The notes beneath the pieces are model-generated. The model had not been told where the DNA came from and did not search any database. It saw only the letters and a list, made by a program, of their open reading frames with translations. The translations under genes and the position numbers were made by a program. DNA of 64,000 nt from Sphingobacterium spiritivorum ATCC 33861 (lineage in GTDB: Bacteria; Bacteroidota; Bacteroidia; Sphingobacteriales; Sphingobacteriaceae), in the NCBI RefSeq assembly GCF_000143765.1, contig NZ_GL379770.1, forward strand, positions 310,001-374,000, in the 5' to 3' direction. Positions 24,294-34,709 of the stretch are shown in pieces. Within the stretch, counting starts at the first letter, position 1. The number at the start of each line of letters is the position of its first letter.

Positions 24294-25646
24294 ATGTTTG
24301 ATAAAATAAAAAATATGATGGGCCTTATGAAGTCTGTCGATCTGGAACAAATTGAGAAAATATCAAAGAAGATAGATCTGAAACAGGTTATGGAGGCTAT
24401 CTCTAAAATGGATGATAAGCAATTGCAGGCTGTAACCAAAATGCTGACCGGAGGTGGTAATAAGAAGAAGGAATTGCCACCTATAAACGGGGATTTTTAT
24501 GATATTGACGCCAAATTAAGCCCTGAAGATCGTGCACTTCAGTTGAAGGTGCGCTCTTTTATGGAGACGGAGATCAAGCCAATCGTCAACAATTACTGGT
24601 TAAGAGATGAATTTCCTTTTGAGATCATTCCCAAGTTTGCGGCATTGAATATTGCCGGATATACCTATGAGGGATACGGCTGTGCCGGGGGAACTTCTCT
24701 TATGGAAGGTGTTGTTGCTGCTGAGATCGCTCGTGTAGATGCTTCTATTGCTACTTTTTTCGGAGTGCAGAGTGGTCTGGCTATGGGATCTATTTATATC
24801 TGTGGATCCGATGAGCAGAAACAGGAATGGCTGCCTAAGATGCAGAAGATGGAAGTGATCGGTGCTTTTGGCCTGACGGAGCCGGAAGTAGGTTCGGGAG
24901 CTGCAGGGGGGCTGACCACAACCTGCCAGAAGACAGAACAGGGCTGGGTACTCAACGGGCAGAAGAAGTGGATCGGTAATTCTACCTTTTCTGATATTAC
25001 AATTGTGTGGGCCCGTGATCTGGATGACGGAGAAGTCAAAGGATTTATTGTACGGAAGGAGACACCCGGATTTGAAGTAGAGAAGATAAAGGGAAAAATG
25101 GCGCTGCGTATCGTACAGAATGGCTTGATTACGATGACAAACTGTGTGGTAGCAGAATCTGACCGTTTGCAGAATGCCAACTCTTTTAAAGATACAGCTA
25201 AGGTGTTGCAGATGACACGTGCAGGAGTGGCCTGGATGGCTGTAGGCTGCGCGCGTGGTGCATATGAAAATGCCCTGGACTATACCCGTCAGCGTAAGCA
25301 GTTCGGTAAACCTATCGCTGCATTTCAGCTTATTCAGAACCACCTGGTGGAAATGCTTTCCAATCTTACCGCGATGCAGACACTTGTATTCCGGTTGTCT
25401 GAATTACAGGATGCCGGACAGCTAAAAGATGAACATGCTTCTCTGGCAAAAGTCTTCTGTTCGCTGCGGACGCGCGATATCGTTTCCAAGGCCCGGGAAG
25501 TGATGGGAGGAAATGGTATTTTATTAGAATATAATGTGGCCCGCTTTCTGGCTGATGCTGAGGCTATTTATTCTTACGAAGGTACCAAAGAGATCAATTC
25601 TCTGATCGTCGGAAGAAGTATTACTGGCTTCAGTGCATTTGTTTAG
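24294..25646 (+). CDS. Acyl-CoA dehydrogenase family protein with N-terminal helical extension
   Basis: A 450-residue FAD enzyme. The dehydrogenase core has TEPEVGSGAAGGLTT, the FAD-binding region, RKQFGKPIAAFQLIQ, and the glutamate catalytic region YEGTKEINSLIVGRSI. The sequence most resembles the glutaryl-CoA/short-chain acyl-CoA dehydrogenase branch. Unusual is a helical, lysine-rich N-terminal extension of about 65 residues (MDDKQLQAVTKMLTGG within it) before the normal family start. It may aid oligomerisation or targeting; its function is unknown. It sits about 100 bases after RNA copy 2. Confidence 0.85.
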   Translation: MFDKIKNMMGLMKSVDLEQIEKISKKIDLKQVMEAISKMDDKQLQAVTKMLTGGGNKKKELPPINGDFYDIDAKLSPEDRALQLKVRSFMETEIKPIVNNYWLRDEFPFEIIPKFAALNIAGYTYEGYGCAGGTSLMEGVVAAEIARVDASIATFFGVQSGLAMGSIYICGSDEQKQEWLPKMQKMEVIGAFGLTEPEVGSGAAGGLTTTCQKTEQGWVLNGQKKWIGNSTFSDITIVWARDLDDGEVKGFIVRKETPGFEVEKIKGKMALRIVQNGLITMTNCVVAESDRLQNANSFKDTAKVLQMTRAGVAWMAVGCARGAYENALDYTRQRKQFGKPIAAFQLIQNHLVEMLSNLTAMQTLVFRLSELQDAGQLKDEHASLAKVFCSLRTRDIVSKAREVMGGNGILLEYNVARFLADAEAIYSYEGTKEINSLIVGRSITGFSAFV

Positions 25647-25725
25647 CACGATAATTGTAACGGAAAAGTGATAATCTGAAATGCTGTACGGCATTTCAAT
25701 GAATAGTTACTTTATATTATTAGTT

Positions 25726-26508
25726 ATGATCAAAAAGATTTTATTAACCTCTTGTGCTGTGGCGTTGCTGTCATCAGTAAGTTATGGACAGTTTAAGCTG
25801 AATTCGAAGACTGTTGGTTCTGCGACTAAAGCGGTCAAAGCAGTAACCCTGAGCAACGAAGATGTTGTAAAATATACGAAAGAGTATATCGAGTGGATGG
25901 ATGAGAACAATCCGGTGGCTCCGGATAATGATGAACTGGCTATCCGTTTGAAAAAACTGACTTCAGGATTGAACAATTACGATGGGCTTGACCTTAATTT
26001 TAAAGTATATCTGGTACGTGATGTGAATGCATTTGCCTGTGCTGATGGTAGTGTGAGGGTATGTGCGGGATTGATGCAGGTGATGACCGATGAGGAAGTC
26101 TTGAGTGTAATTGGTCATGAGATCGGTCACGTGAAGAATGAAGATTCTAAAGATGCATTCCGTACGGCTTTACTGACTTCGGCATTGAAGGACGGTGTAT
26201 CTTCACAGGGAGGTACTGCAGCTGCGCTTTCTGAATCGCAACTGGGAGCTTTAAGTGAGCAGATCGCAAACTCAAGCTTTTCCCGTAAACAGGAATCTCT
26301 TGCTGATGACTATGGATACGAGTTCCTGAAAAAACAGAAATCCAATCCGTGGTATATGGCAAAGGCTTTTGAAAAACTGAATGAACTGTCAGGTGGTGAG
26401 AAGCAAAGTGCTACTCAGAAACTGATGTCTTCACATCCGGATACACCCAAGCGTGTAGAGACTATGTCTAAAAAGGCGGAAAAAGAAGGCTTCAAAAAAC
26501 CTGAATAA
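25726..26508 (+). CDS. Secreted M48 family metalloprotease
   Basis: About 260 residues. A signal peptide (MIKKILLTSCAVALLSSVSYG) is followed by an M48 domain with the zinc motif VIGHEIGHVKNEDS and the third ligand region RKQESLADDYGYEFL. The C-terminal half ends SSHPDTPKRVETM, common to M48 proteins of the BepA/YggG/LoiP type. Those act on misfolded outer-membrane proteins; this role is inferred only. I use ATG 25726, where the signal peptide starts. Confidence 0.88.
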   Translation: MIKKILLTSCAVALLSSVSYGQFKLNSKTVGSATKAVKAVTLSNEDVVKYTKEYIEWMDENNPVAPDNDELAIRLKKLTSGLNNYDGLDLNFKVYLVRDVNAFACADGSVRVCAGLMQVMTDEEVLSVIGHEIGHVKNEDSKDAFRTALLTSALKDGVSSQGGTAAALSESQLGALSEQIANSSFSRKQESLADDYGYEFLKKQKSNPWYMAKAFEKLNELSGGEKQSATQKLMSSHPDTPKRVETMSKKAEKEGFKKPE

Positions 26509-26525
26509 CAGGAATTATCCGTTAT

Positions 26526-26567
26526 AAAAAAAGTGGCGGCTTCTATATGGAAGCCGCCACTTTTTTT
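26526..26567. terminator. Bidirectional terminator between M48 protease and yidC
   Basis: AAAAGTGGCGGCTTC pairs with GAAGCCGCCACTTTT, with A/T runs on both sides. It serves the plus-strand protease gene and the convergent yidC. Confidence 0.85.
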
Positions 26568-26585
26568 ATGATCAGAACTGAAGTT

Positions 26586-28409
26586 CTATTTTTTGTTTTT
26601 CTGTGCCTGTTGTTGTCTCATCATTTCTTCCATTTTAGATTGGAAAGATGATTTTTTCTTTTCAGACTCCGGTCTCTTTTTATTCTCTTCGATTTTCGCC
26701 AGAATTTTATCATCATCTACGAATGAACGAATCAATAATTGCGTCAGGAATGTAAATACCGCACCTAAGAAGTAGTAGTAGTTAAGACCTGCCGGGAAGC
26801 TGTTCAGGACGAAGAAGAAGATCAGCGGCATAAAGTATCCGATATATTTCATCTGTCCGGTCGCTCCGGATGTTGCATTATTGTACCAGGTAGTCAGTAG
26901 GGTCGTCAATGTCATGAGCACACACATTAAAGAGACGTGATCGATACCGAAGATTGCCGGGAACGTGATTGGCGAATCGTAGGTTGACAAATCTTTTACC
27001 CACAGGAAGCTTTCTCCTCTTAATTCGAACAGATTCGGGAAGAAGTAGAAAAAGGCAATGGTAAACGGCATCTGCAGTACCAGTGGTAAACATCCTCCGA
27101 GTGGATTTACGCCGGCCTGTTTATACAGTTTCATCTGCTCCTGTTGTAGCAATACGGCATTATCCTCGCCTACTTTGGCTTTTATTTCATCCAGTTGAGG
27201 CTTCAATACACGCATTTTGGCCATAGACTGGTATGACTTGTACGTCAGCGGGAATAAGACACCTTTTAACAGGATGGTCAGAATCAGGATAACGATACCA
27301 TAACTCATGTGGAAGCCATCCAGGAAGTTGAATACCGGAACCGTGATCCACTGGTTGATCCAGCGCATCGGGCCCCAGCCCATGTTGATGATACTGTTTG
27401 AACCGTCGTTCTGTGCTTTCAGAATATTGTATTTGTTCGGACCAAAGAAGAAATTAAAAGAATATTGATTGTCCTTTTGGTTTGAAAAATCAAGTTTCGC
27501 TTTAGCACTGTATAATTTTACGATATCAGCTTCAGCAGCGGTTTTCACATCCAGATCCGCAGAAGCAAAGCCTGTCTTGCTGGTCAGGATACTTGAAAAA
27601 TAATGTTGCTTGAATGCGATCCATGTTAATCGTTTGTCCAGCTGATCATCATCATCACCGGATTCTTTTAAGTGATCTACATTGTTTTCTGCAGTTTTGT
27701 AATAGATAGAGGACTTATCACGCTCTCCTTTTATATTTTTCTCTTTCTGGTACAATACAGCTCCCCAGTCCAGAAGGATTGTTTTTTGATCCTGAGGGAT
27801 CAGGTTCTGTAAACCTACCGCATTGACATCCAGCCCCAGGTTGTAATCATCGCCTTTCAATGTATAGGTATACTCGATGTATTGCGCATCATTATAGCTC
27901 AGTCTGAATTTCACTGTCTTTGAATCTCCTTTGCTTACCGATACATCTGCATCTGTCGTCTGGAAATTAAGATTGTTGGTAGAGATATTCTGACCGGCAG
28001 CGTTGAACATCAGACCAAATCTGTTGTTATTCCCGTCAAACAGGATTAACGGAGATCCGTCGAAGTTCTTTTCGTTTTTCAGCTCAACAGATTTTACACG
28101 ACCACCTTTAGAGGTAATCTTTGCAATGATCTTTTCATTTTGCAGGGTGATTATTTTTTCTTCACCGTATTTGGCAGCTCCGAAAGGTTTTTTCAGTTCG
28201 GCTGAATCTACCTGATTGGTATTAACAGCAGTTTTTGCCGGATTTTTTGTTGTGTCAGCTACCGGAGGTAAGCCTTCTTTGACTCTTTTCAGCGAGTCTT
28301 GCAGTCTTTGTTCTTGTTTAATCTCCGATTCTGAGGGTTTCATTAAATAAAATGATCCACCTAAGATGGCGAAGATCAGGATTAAACCAATTAGGGTATT
28401 TCTATCCAT
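26586..28409 (-). CDS. yidC: Membrane protein insertase YidC
   Basis: A 607-residue protein. An N-terminal membrane anchor is followed by a large periplasmic P1 domain, and then the conserved insertase core: YGIVILILTILLKGVLFPLT, KAGVNPLGGCLPLVLQMP and the C-terminal YFLGAVFTFLTQLLIR. The C-tail is lysine-rich (KKRPESEKKKSSFQSKMEEM), consistent with ribosome contact. It inserts and folds inner-membrane proteins alone or with SecYEG. It lies just downstream of pyrG, about 40 bases away. Confidence 0.96.
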   Translation of the reverse strand: MDRNTLIGLILIFAILGGSFYLMKPSESEIKQEQRLQDSLKRVKEGLPPVADTTKNPAKTAVNTNQVDSAELKKPFGAAKYGEEKIITLQNEKIIAKITSKGGRVKSVELKNEKNFDGSPLILFDGNNNRFGLMFNAAGQNISTNNLNFQTTDADVSVSKGDSKTVKFRLSYNDAQYIEYTYTLKGDDYNLGLDVNAVGLQNLIPQDQKTILLDWGAVLYQKEKNIKGERDKSSIYYKTAENNVDHLKESGDDDDQLDKRLTWIAFKQHYFSSILTSKTGFASADLDVKTAAEADIVKLYSAKAKLDFSNQKDNQYSFNFFFGPNKYNILKAQNDGSNSIINMGWGPMRWINQWITVPVFNFLDGFHMSYGIVILILTILLKGVLFPLTYKSYQSMAKMRVLKPQLDEIKAKVGEDNAVLLQQEQMKLYKQAGVNPLGGCLPLVLQMPFTIAFFYFFPNLFELRGESFLWVKDLSTYDSPITFPAIFGIDHVSLMCVLMTLTTLLTTWYNNATSGATGQMKYIGYFMPLIFFFVLNSFPAGLNYYYFLGAVFTFLTQLLIRSFVDDDKILAKIEENKKRPESEKKKSSFQSKMEEMMRQQQAQKNKK

Positions 28410-28449
28410 CTTTAATTATTAATTTCTATTCAATATTATCCGCAACCAT

Positions 28450-30117
<1,668 letters not shown>

Positions 30118-30234
30118 TCATCAGCTTTATGTACGGGATACAAAGATAGAAATTTTTTCTGGATGTCGTGTTTTTTCCGGCCTGAAAAAGTAAAATGTTT
30201 CAGCAATCTCCGGAAAATGAAAAATGGCTATTAA

Positions 30235-30280
30235 ACCTGTAGGCTATATCTCCTTCCACCGATGAGATTAGCCTACAGGT
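30235..30280 (-). terminator. Hairpin after the GHL10/CBM9 operon
   Basis: ACCTGTAGGCTA pairs with TAGCCTACAGGT, with an inner ATCTC/GAGAT. The following U-run is weak on the minus strand, so termination efficiency is uncertain. Confidence 0.6.
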
Positions 30281-30296
30281 CTTTGATGGGAATATA

Positions 30297-31382
30297 TTAC
30301 CCGAATTTTATTTTTTTAATGGCTTTCAGAACGTCTGCATTAATTTCGGATTCACCGAATAAGGATACGCCGGCAGCACCGTTTTCTTTCGCCAGCTGAA
30401 TAGCGGTTTCCAGTTCGTGTACATCTTTGAAATCGGGTAAATAGAGACCTGCATACAGCGGAAACTTTTTATGCAGTGTATTCACTCCTTCTGATACGGC
30501 TTCCCCGATCCAGGATACCGGTTCCCTGTAAAATCCGTGATAGATCATCGGAAATACAGCCGACAGGTTCCAGTTGGTCCAGTCCTGACGCACGATGCGT
30601 TTGGCCAGGTCCGGGGTAGGGAATACCGCTGCAGTCAGGGGTTTATGGTATTCCTTAGCGACTTCAGCAATACGGTTTACGACATTATTGATTTGTCGGT
30701 AACGAAAGCTGCGCCAGGAGAGGCTTTGTGTCGGATATTCCAGTTTATCGATGTCGATTCCTGTTTCTTTTCTGAAAGCATCTTTGCTGAATTTGCTGTA
30801 ACAGAAGTCATAGTCCGGCAGTTCGCTGCTTTGATCCAGTTTGTAGTTTTGCCACAGGTTGACCGGTAGCACCACATCCGGATAGCGGATATAGTCCAGG
30901 TGCAGACCGTCTACATCTTTCTTCTCCAGCTGCTCTCTGGCTTTGTCTTCCAGGTATTTAGGGACATCCGGATGCGAGGGGCAGAGGAAGCGGTAGTAAT
31001 TGACGTAAGCAGGGTCTGTAGCACAGGATTTCCCTGATCTGGACACTGCGTACCACTCGGGATGAGCCTGCAGTAACTCTTTCTCTCCTCTGTTCATGGT
31101 CCACATCCAGCGGTGGGTCTGTAGTCCCTGCTCTTTCGCTATTGCAAAATGTTTTTCTGAATAATTCTCGAAAAGCAGTCCGACTACTCCTGCATCTTTC
31201 CACGATTTGTATCTTTCTTTTAACGTTGCGGAGCTATCTTTTTCATTGGGTCTCACCCAAAACCAGTAGTCAAAACTGAAAGAGTGCTGCGGGGATATTC
31301 CGGCGATCACATCTGCAGGTTTGAGACTTAGCGCTGCAACACTTCCGGCAGCCAGTTTTAAAAAATTTCTTCTGTTACTCAT
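30297..31382 (-). CDS. Exported glycoside hydrolase of the GHL10 (family-10-like) type
   Basis: A 361-residue protein with a twin-arginine-type N-terminus (NRRNFLKLAAGSVAALSL). The body shows barrel-like features: FSFDYWFWVRPNEKD, the GLHLDYIRYPDV segment with candidate acidic residues, and RFLCPSHPDVPKYLEDKARE. This matches the putative glycoside-hydrolase-like 10 (COG1649-type) family. It is 5 bases downstream of a CBM9-type gene, so both probably work on one glycan or carbohydrate substrate; the substrate is unknown. Confidence 0.8.
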   Translation of the reverse strand: MSNRRNFLKLAAGSVAALSLKPADVIAGISPQHSFSFDYWFWVRPNEKDSSATLKERYKSWKDAGVVGLLFENYSEKHFAIAKEQGLQTHRWMWTMNRGEKELLQAHPEWYAVSRSGKSCATDPAYVNYYRFLCPSHPDVPKYLEDKAREQLEKKDVDGLHLDYIRYPDVVLPVNLWQNYKLDQSSELPDYDFCYSKFSKDAFRKETGIDIDKLEYPTQSLSWRSFRYRQINNVVNRIAEVAKEYHKPLTAAVFPTPDLAKRIVRQDWTNWNLSAVFPMIYHGFYREPVSWIGEAVSEGVNTLHKKFPLYAGLYLPDFKDVHELETAIQLAKENGAAGVSLFGESEINADVLKAIKKIKFG

Positions 31383-31387
31383 GAGGT

Positions 31388-32488
31388 TTATGGATTAGTA
31401 TCAAAATTTCCCTTGCTGTCTACTGTAGCAGTCTGTCTGGGATTGGACTTGCTGCGCAGGAGCAGGCTATAATAGTTTTTTTGCGAATTCGTCAACAGTT
31501 CAACGTCATAGGTTTTCAGATACGGCTGAATATGGGTCGTATAGGAGGGCAGATGACTTAGTTTGGACGTATAGACCTTATTCTTGTCAAAATACAGTTT
31601 TTGTAAATAATGGATGTTCCAGCTCAATTTGGATATCGCATAATAAGGAGGTAGTTCCGGTACGGTATCCTGCTGTTCGGTTACAAACTGGATATAGCCC
31701 CAGCGTTCCGGATAATGCATATTGATGACTCCTATCGGAGACCATACCCAGTTGTCTTCTTCTATGCGTTTATTGTTTTTTAATTTTCTGCTGTATTTTC
31801 CGTTCTGGATTTCATGCTGCCACTGCACACGTGAGAAGTTGATCTGCCAGTAGTCTTTTGGCTTAGGGGCATTGCCCGGTCCGTATGCGCGTAAAGATTC
31901 AAACGGAATAGCCATTTCTACAGCCCAGTACTTATCTGTATCATCCGGATTATTGACTGTTCCTTCGTTATGAACAGCCGAACGCAATCCTTTAACATCC
32001 CAGTGAACGAGTGCATTTCCGCCAAAACGGTACGGTTTGGATAGCAACAGGTCAAAGATGGTATTGAGTACATTCACTTCTATCTCATAATATTCACTTT
32101 GGTGTATATTCGGTTTGATAAAAATCTCAAAGTCATTGTTGTGGTATATAATGTCATCATGTTTCTCCAGATTTCCCCATATATGCGGCTCTTCCATCTG
32201 TGCATATACATAGAGGTATTCGTCATCCCAGAGCATCTTGACCTGTGTCTTGTATGCCGGATCCGGAAGTTGCTTCCCCTGTATATCGACAAAGAGATTT
32301 GTCCAGGCTGTATTCTGCCAGTCCTGTTCAGTGGCTTTCCCGTCAATTTCTATCGGCTTGCCGGTCTTTACTACGGCGTAGGTCTGAGGTATGCTTTGCA
32401 AGGCCTCGAACTGGGCTATATTTTGTTGACCCTGAGAAGGGGAAACCAGCAGCAGTGTACAGATTGTCGATAGCAGGATGTTTTTCAT
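31388..32488 (-). CDS. Secreted CBM9-like carbohydrate-binding protein
   Basis: About 366 residues with a signal peptide (MKNILLSTICTLLLVSPSQG). The region GKPIEIDGKATEQDWQNTAW and WDDEYLYVYAQMEEPH is typical of carbohydrate-binding module family 9-like domains, which are beta-sandwiches. No catalytic domain is visible after it. It is the upstream gene of a pair with the GHL10-type hydrolase and could bind the substrate at the cell surface. I use ATG 32488. Confidence 0.78.
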   Translation of the reverse strand: MKNILLSTICTLLLVSPSQGQQNIAQFEALQSIPQTYAVVKTGKPIEIDGKATEQDWQNTAWTNLFVDIQGKQLPDPAYKTQVKMLWDDEYLYVYAQMEEPHIWGNLEKHDDIIYHNNDFEIFIKPNIHQSEYYEIEVNVLNTIFDLLLSKPYRFGGNALVHWDVKGLRSAVHNEGTVNNPDDTDKYWAVEMAIPFESLRAYGPGNAPKPKDYWQINFSRVQWQHEIQNGKYSRKLKNNKRIEEDNWVWSPIGVINMHYPERWGYIQFVTEQQDTVPELPPYYAISKLSWNIHYLQKLYFDKNKVYTSKLSHLPSYTTHIQPYLKTYDVELLTNSQKNYYSLLLRSKSNPRQTATVDSKGNFDTNP

Positions 32489-32649
32489 GTATAGGGCTAA
32501 TATAAATGCTGAAGTTAAAGTAAATTGTTTTAGCAACGAAATTCTGACCATTCTGTAAAAGAAATGTTGCAACGAAATTTTAGAATTCCTGTTCTTAAAT
32601 ATCAGTCTGAAAGTATACCTTTAGTACGTATATAAATTAGATAGTTTTT

Positions 32650-33639
32650 ATGGAATATAGAAGAATGGGAAAGACGGGGCTCCAGCTGAGTGTGCTTTCC
32701 TTCGGATCCTGGGTGACTTTTGCCCGTCAGACGGATGATCAGCAGAACGATCGCCTTATGTCTCTGGCTTATGATGCCGGGATTAATTTTTTTGATAATG
32801 CAGAGGTTTATTCCAACGGTTTGTCGGAGGAGATGATGGGACGTATCCTGAAGCAGAAGGACTGGGACCGCTCCTCTTATGTGGTATCCAGCAAGGCTTT
32901 TTTTGGCTGGAAGGGTGCGGATAAAAAGCCTAATCAGCATGGATTGAGCCGCAAGCATCTTACAGAAGCCTGCCATGAGGCGTTGACACGTCTGCAGGTG
33001 GAGTATCTGGATTTGTATTATTGCCATCGTCCGGATAAGAATGTGCCGGTTGAAGAGGTGGTACGTACCATGAATACGCTGATTCAGCAGGGTAAGATTC
33101 TGTATTGGGGTACGAGTGAATGGTCTGCAGCGGAGATAGTGGAAGCGCATGCTGCTGCAGGTAGACTGGGACTGGAAGCTCCTGCTGTCGAACAACCGGA
33201 GTATAACCTGTTTAACCGTCAGAAGATGGAGGCAGATTACCTGACTATCTTTAAGAATCTGGGTATGGGTACGACGATCTGGAGTCCGCTGGCTTCGGGT
33301 TTGCTAACCGGAAAGTATAATAACGGTATACCGGAAGATTCGCGGCTGGCACTGGAAGGATATGGCTGGCTTAAAGATAGAGCGCTGGCGCAGGATAAAC
33401 TGAACAGGGTAGAGGAGTTGGGTAAACTGGCGGTGCAGCTGGGTGTATCGTTGCCTACACTGGCGATTGCCTGGTGTGTGCGCAATCCAAATGTAACTAC
33501 AGCTATCTTAGGTGCAACCAAAGAGAGTCAGTTGCTGGAAAATCTGAAAGCACTGGAGGTATTGCCGTTACTGACACCGGAGGTGTTAACGCAGATCAAC
33601 GATATTATGCAGACGAAGCCTTTTGTATCCGAATATTAA
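32650..33639 (+). CDS. Aldo/keto reductase
   Basis: A 329-residue (beta/alpha)8-barrel enzyme. The catalytic tetrad is visible: Asp and Tyr in FFDNAEVYSNGLSEEMMG, Lys in YVVSSKAFFGW, His in LYYCHRPDKNVP. The NADPH site TTAILGATKESQLLEN is present. It is closest in style to the YghZ/voltage-gated potassium channel beta-subunit group; the carbonyl substrate is not known. It has its own terminator. Confidence 0.9.
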   Translation: MEYRRMGKTGLQLSVLSFGSWVTFARQTDDQQNDRLMSLAYDAGINFFDNAEVYSNGLSEEMMGRILKQKDWDRSSYVVSSKAFFGWKGADKKPNQHGLSRKHLTEACHEALTRLQVEYLDLYYCHRPDKNVPVEEVVRTMNTLIQQGKILYWGTSEWSAAEIVEAHAAAGRLGLEAPAVEQPEYNLFNRQKMEADYLTIFKNLGMGTTIWSPLASGLLTGKYNNGIPEDSRLALEGYGWLKDRALAQDKLNRVEELGKLAVQLGVSLPTLAIAWCVRNPNVTTAILGATKESQLLENLKALEVLPLLTPEVLTQINDIMQTKPFVSEY

Positions 33640-33661
33640 TCCGGGTACAGTAAAGTAAACA

Positions 33662-33699
33662 TAAAAAAGGCTTTGAAGTATTTTCAAAGCCTTTTTTAT
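33662..33699. terminator. Bidirectional terminator between aldo/keto reductase and rplS
   Basis: AAAAAAGGCTTTGAA pairs with TTCAAAGCCTTTTTT, with A and T tails on both sides. Confidence 0.85.
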
Positions 33700-33716
33700 G
33701 TTCGTTGAGTAAATAA

Positions 33717-34064
33717 TTATACTCGTCTTGTTTTGATACGAGCAGCTTTACCAGTACGATCGCGTAAATAAAATAATTTCGCACGACGAACTTTACCGTA
33801 GCTATTTACTACAATTTGGTCAATGTTAGGGGAATTTACAGGGAAAATACGCTCAACACCAATACCGTTAGAGATTTTACGTACGGTGAAAGTTGCATTA
33901 GTACCTTCGCTGTTTAATTGGATCACCACACCTTGGTACACTTGCACACGCTCTTTGTTTCCTTCGCGAATTTTATAATGAACGCTGATGGTATCTCCTG
34001 CTTTGAAAGCGGGAATTTCGTTTTTCGTAACCGCTTGTTCTTCTACAAATTTTACTAAATCCAT
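33717..34064 (-). CDS. rplS: Ribosomal protein L19
   Basis: A 115-residue protein, the usual length for L19. It shows [29 protein letters not shown]-like [16 protein letters not shown] and [15 protein letters not shown]. It lies in the 50S subunit at the interface with 30S. It is the last recognisable core gene before tRNA-Pro and the mobile element. Confidence 0.97.
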   Translation of the reverse strand: MDLVKFVEEQAVTKNEIPAFKAGDTISVHYKIREGNKERVQVYQGVVIQLNSEGTNATFTVRKISNGIGVERIFPVNSPNIDQIVVNSYGKVRRAKLFYLRDRTGKAARIKTRRV

Positions 34065-34344
34065 GATTTCGAGTAATTAATAACGATTTTGTCCTGTAAA
34101 AATCGGAATGCAATATTACAGCTTTTTTTTCAATTTCAAAAATACTTTTTTCAAAAAGTTGAGTTCTTGTATTTCGGATGCAAAAGTACACAATTTTGCG
34201 GGTATTGTATAAGATGTAAATAATATTTAATAAAGTTCGTTATGAGTGGGTTACAGATATATTTGGCAGAGAAGTCAAAAAATATTTGACAAAATGGTTT
34301 TTCGCCGTATATTTGTGCCACACAAAACAAAGGTGATACCTTTT
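34065..34344. other. Spacer between rplS and tRNA-Pro
   Basis: AT-rich, about 280 bases. It must contain the rplS promoter (minus strand) and the tRNA promoter (plus strand). I see no other clear feature. Confidence 0.5.
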
Positions 34345-34418
34345 CGGGGTGTAGCGTAGCCCGGTATCGCGCCACATTTGGGATGTGGAGGTCGTAGGTT
34401 CGAATCCTGCCACCCCGA
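34345..34418 (+). tRNA. tRNA-Pro (anticodon TGG)
   Basis: 74 bases. The acceptor stem is CGGGGTG / CACCCCG, with discriminator A at 34418. The anticodon stem CCACA/TGTGG encloses TTTGGGA, giving TGG. The T-arm shows GGTTCGAATCC. No CCA is encoded. Its 3' end borders the mobile element, so it is the likely integration site. Confidence 0.96.
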
Positions 34419-34709
34419 CAACACTTACACTAAGTAAGGTCAAAAACCCTCAAATTCTATGAATTTGAGGGTTTTTTGTTTTATATTATATCAGGAAACC
34501 CCAATAAATATCAATCTAAATGTGAGTTAAACGGTGAGTCTTTTTAAGTTTTATATTTACTCACCGGATAGCTTATAAATAATTGTAAATCATTTATTTA
34601 CAACATTTATTTTGATGCTATTTATTATTGTTTGACTTCTTTACTGCATCATATCCAATAGTTGGATTGAGAGAACTGCACTAAAGTGTATCAGTTGAAC
34701 ATAAAATAA
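34419..34709. other. Left ICE end: attachment region with arm-type-like repeats
   Basis: Between the tRNA-Pro 3' end and the integrase start. Besides the tRNA terminator it carries CGGTGAGT at 34532-34539 and its inverted copy ACTCACCG at 34559-34566, plus a further GTGAGT just upstream. Short repeats of this kind are what an IntDOT-type recombinase binds as arm-type sites. The core crossover is expected at the tRNA 3' end, but the matching right end is outside the window. Confidence 0.45.
34442..34478 (+). terminator. Terminator after tRNA-Pro
   Basis: AAAACCCTCAAATTC pairs with GAATTTGAGGGTTTT around TAT, followed by more Ts. A strong rho-independent terminator. Confidence 0.85.
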
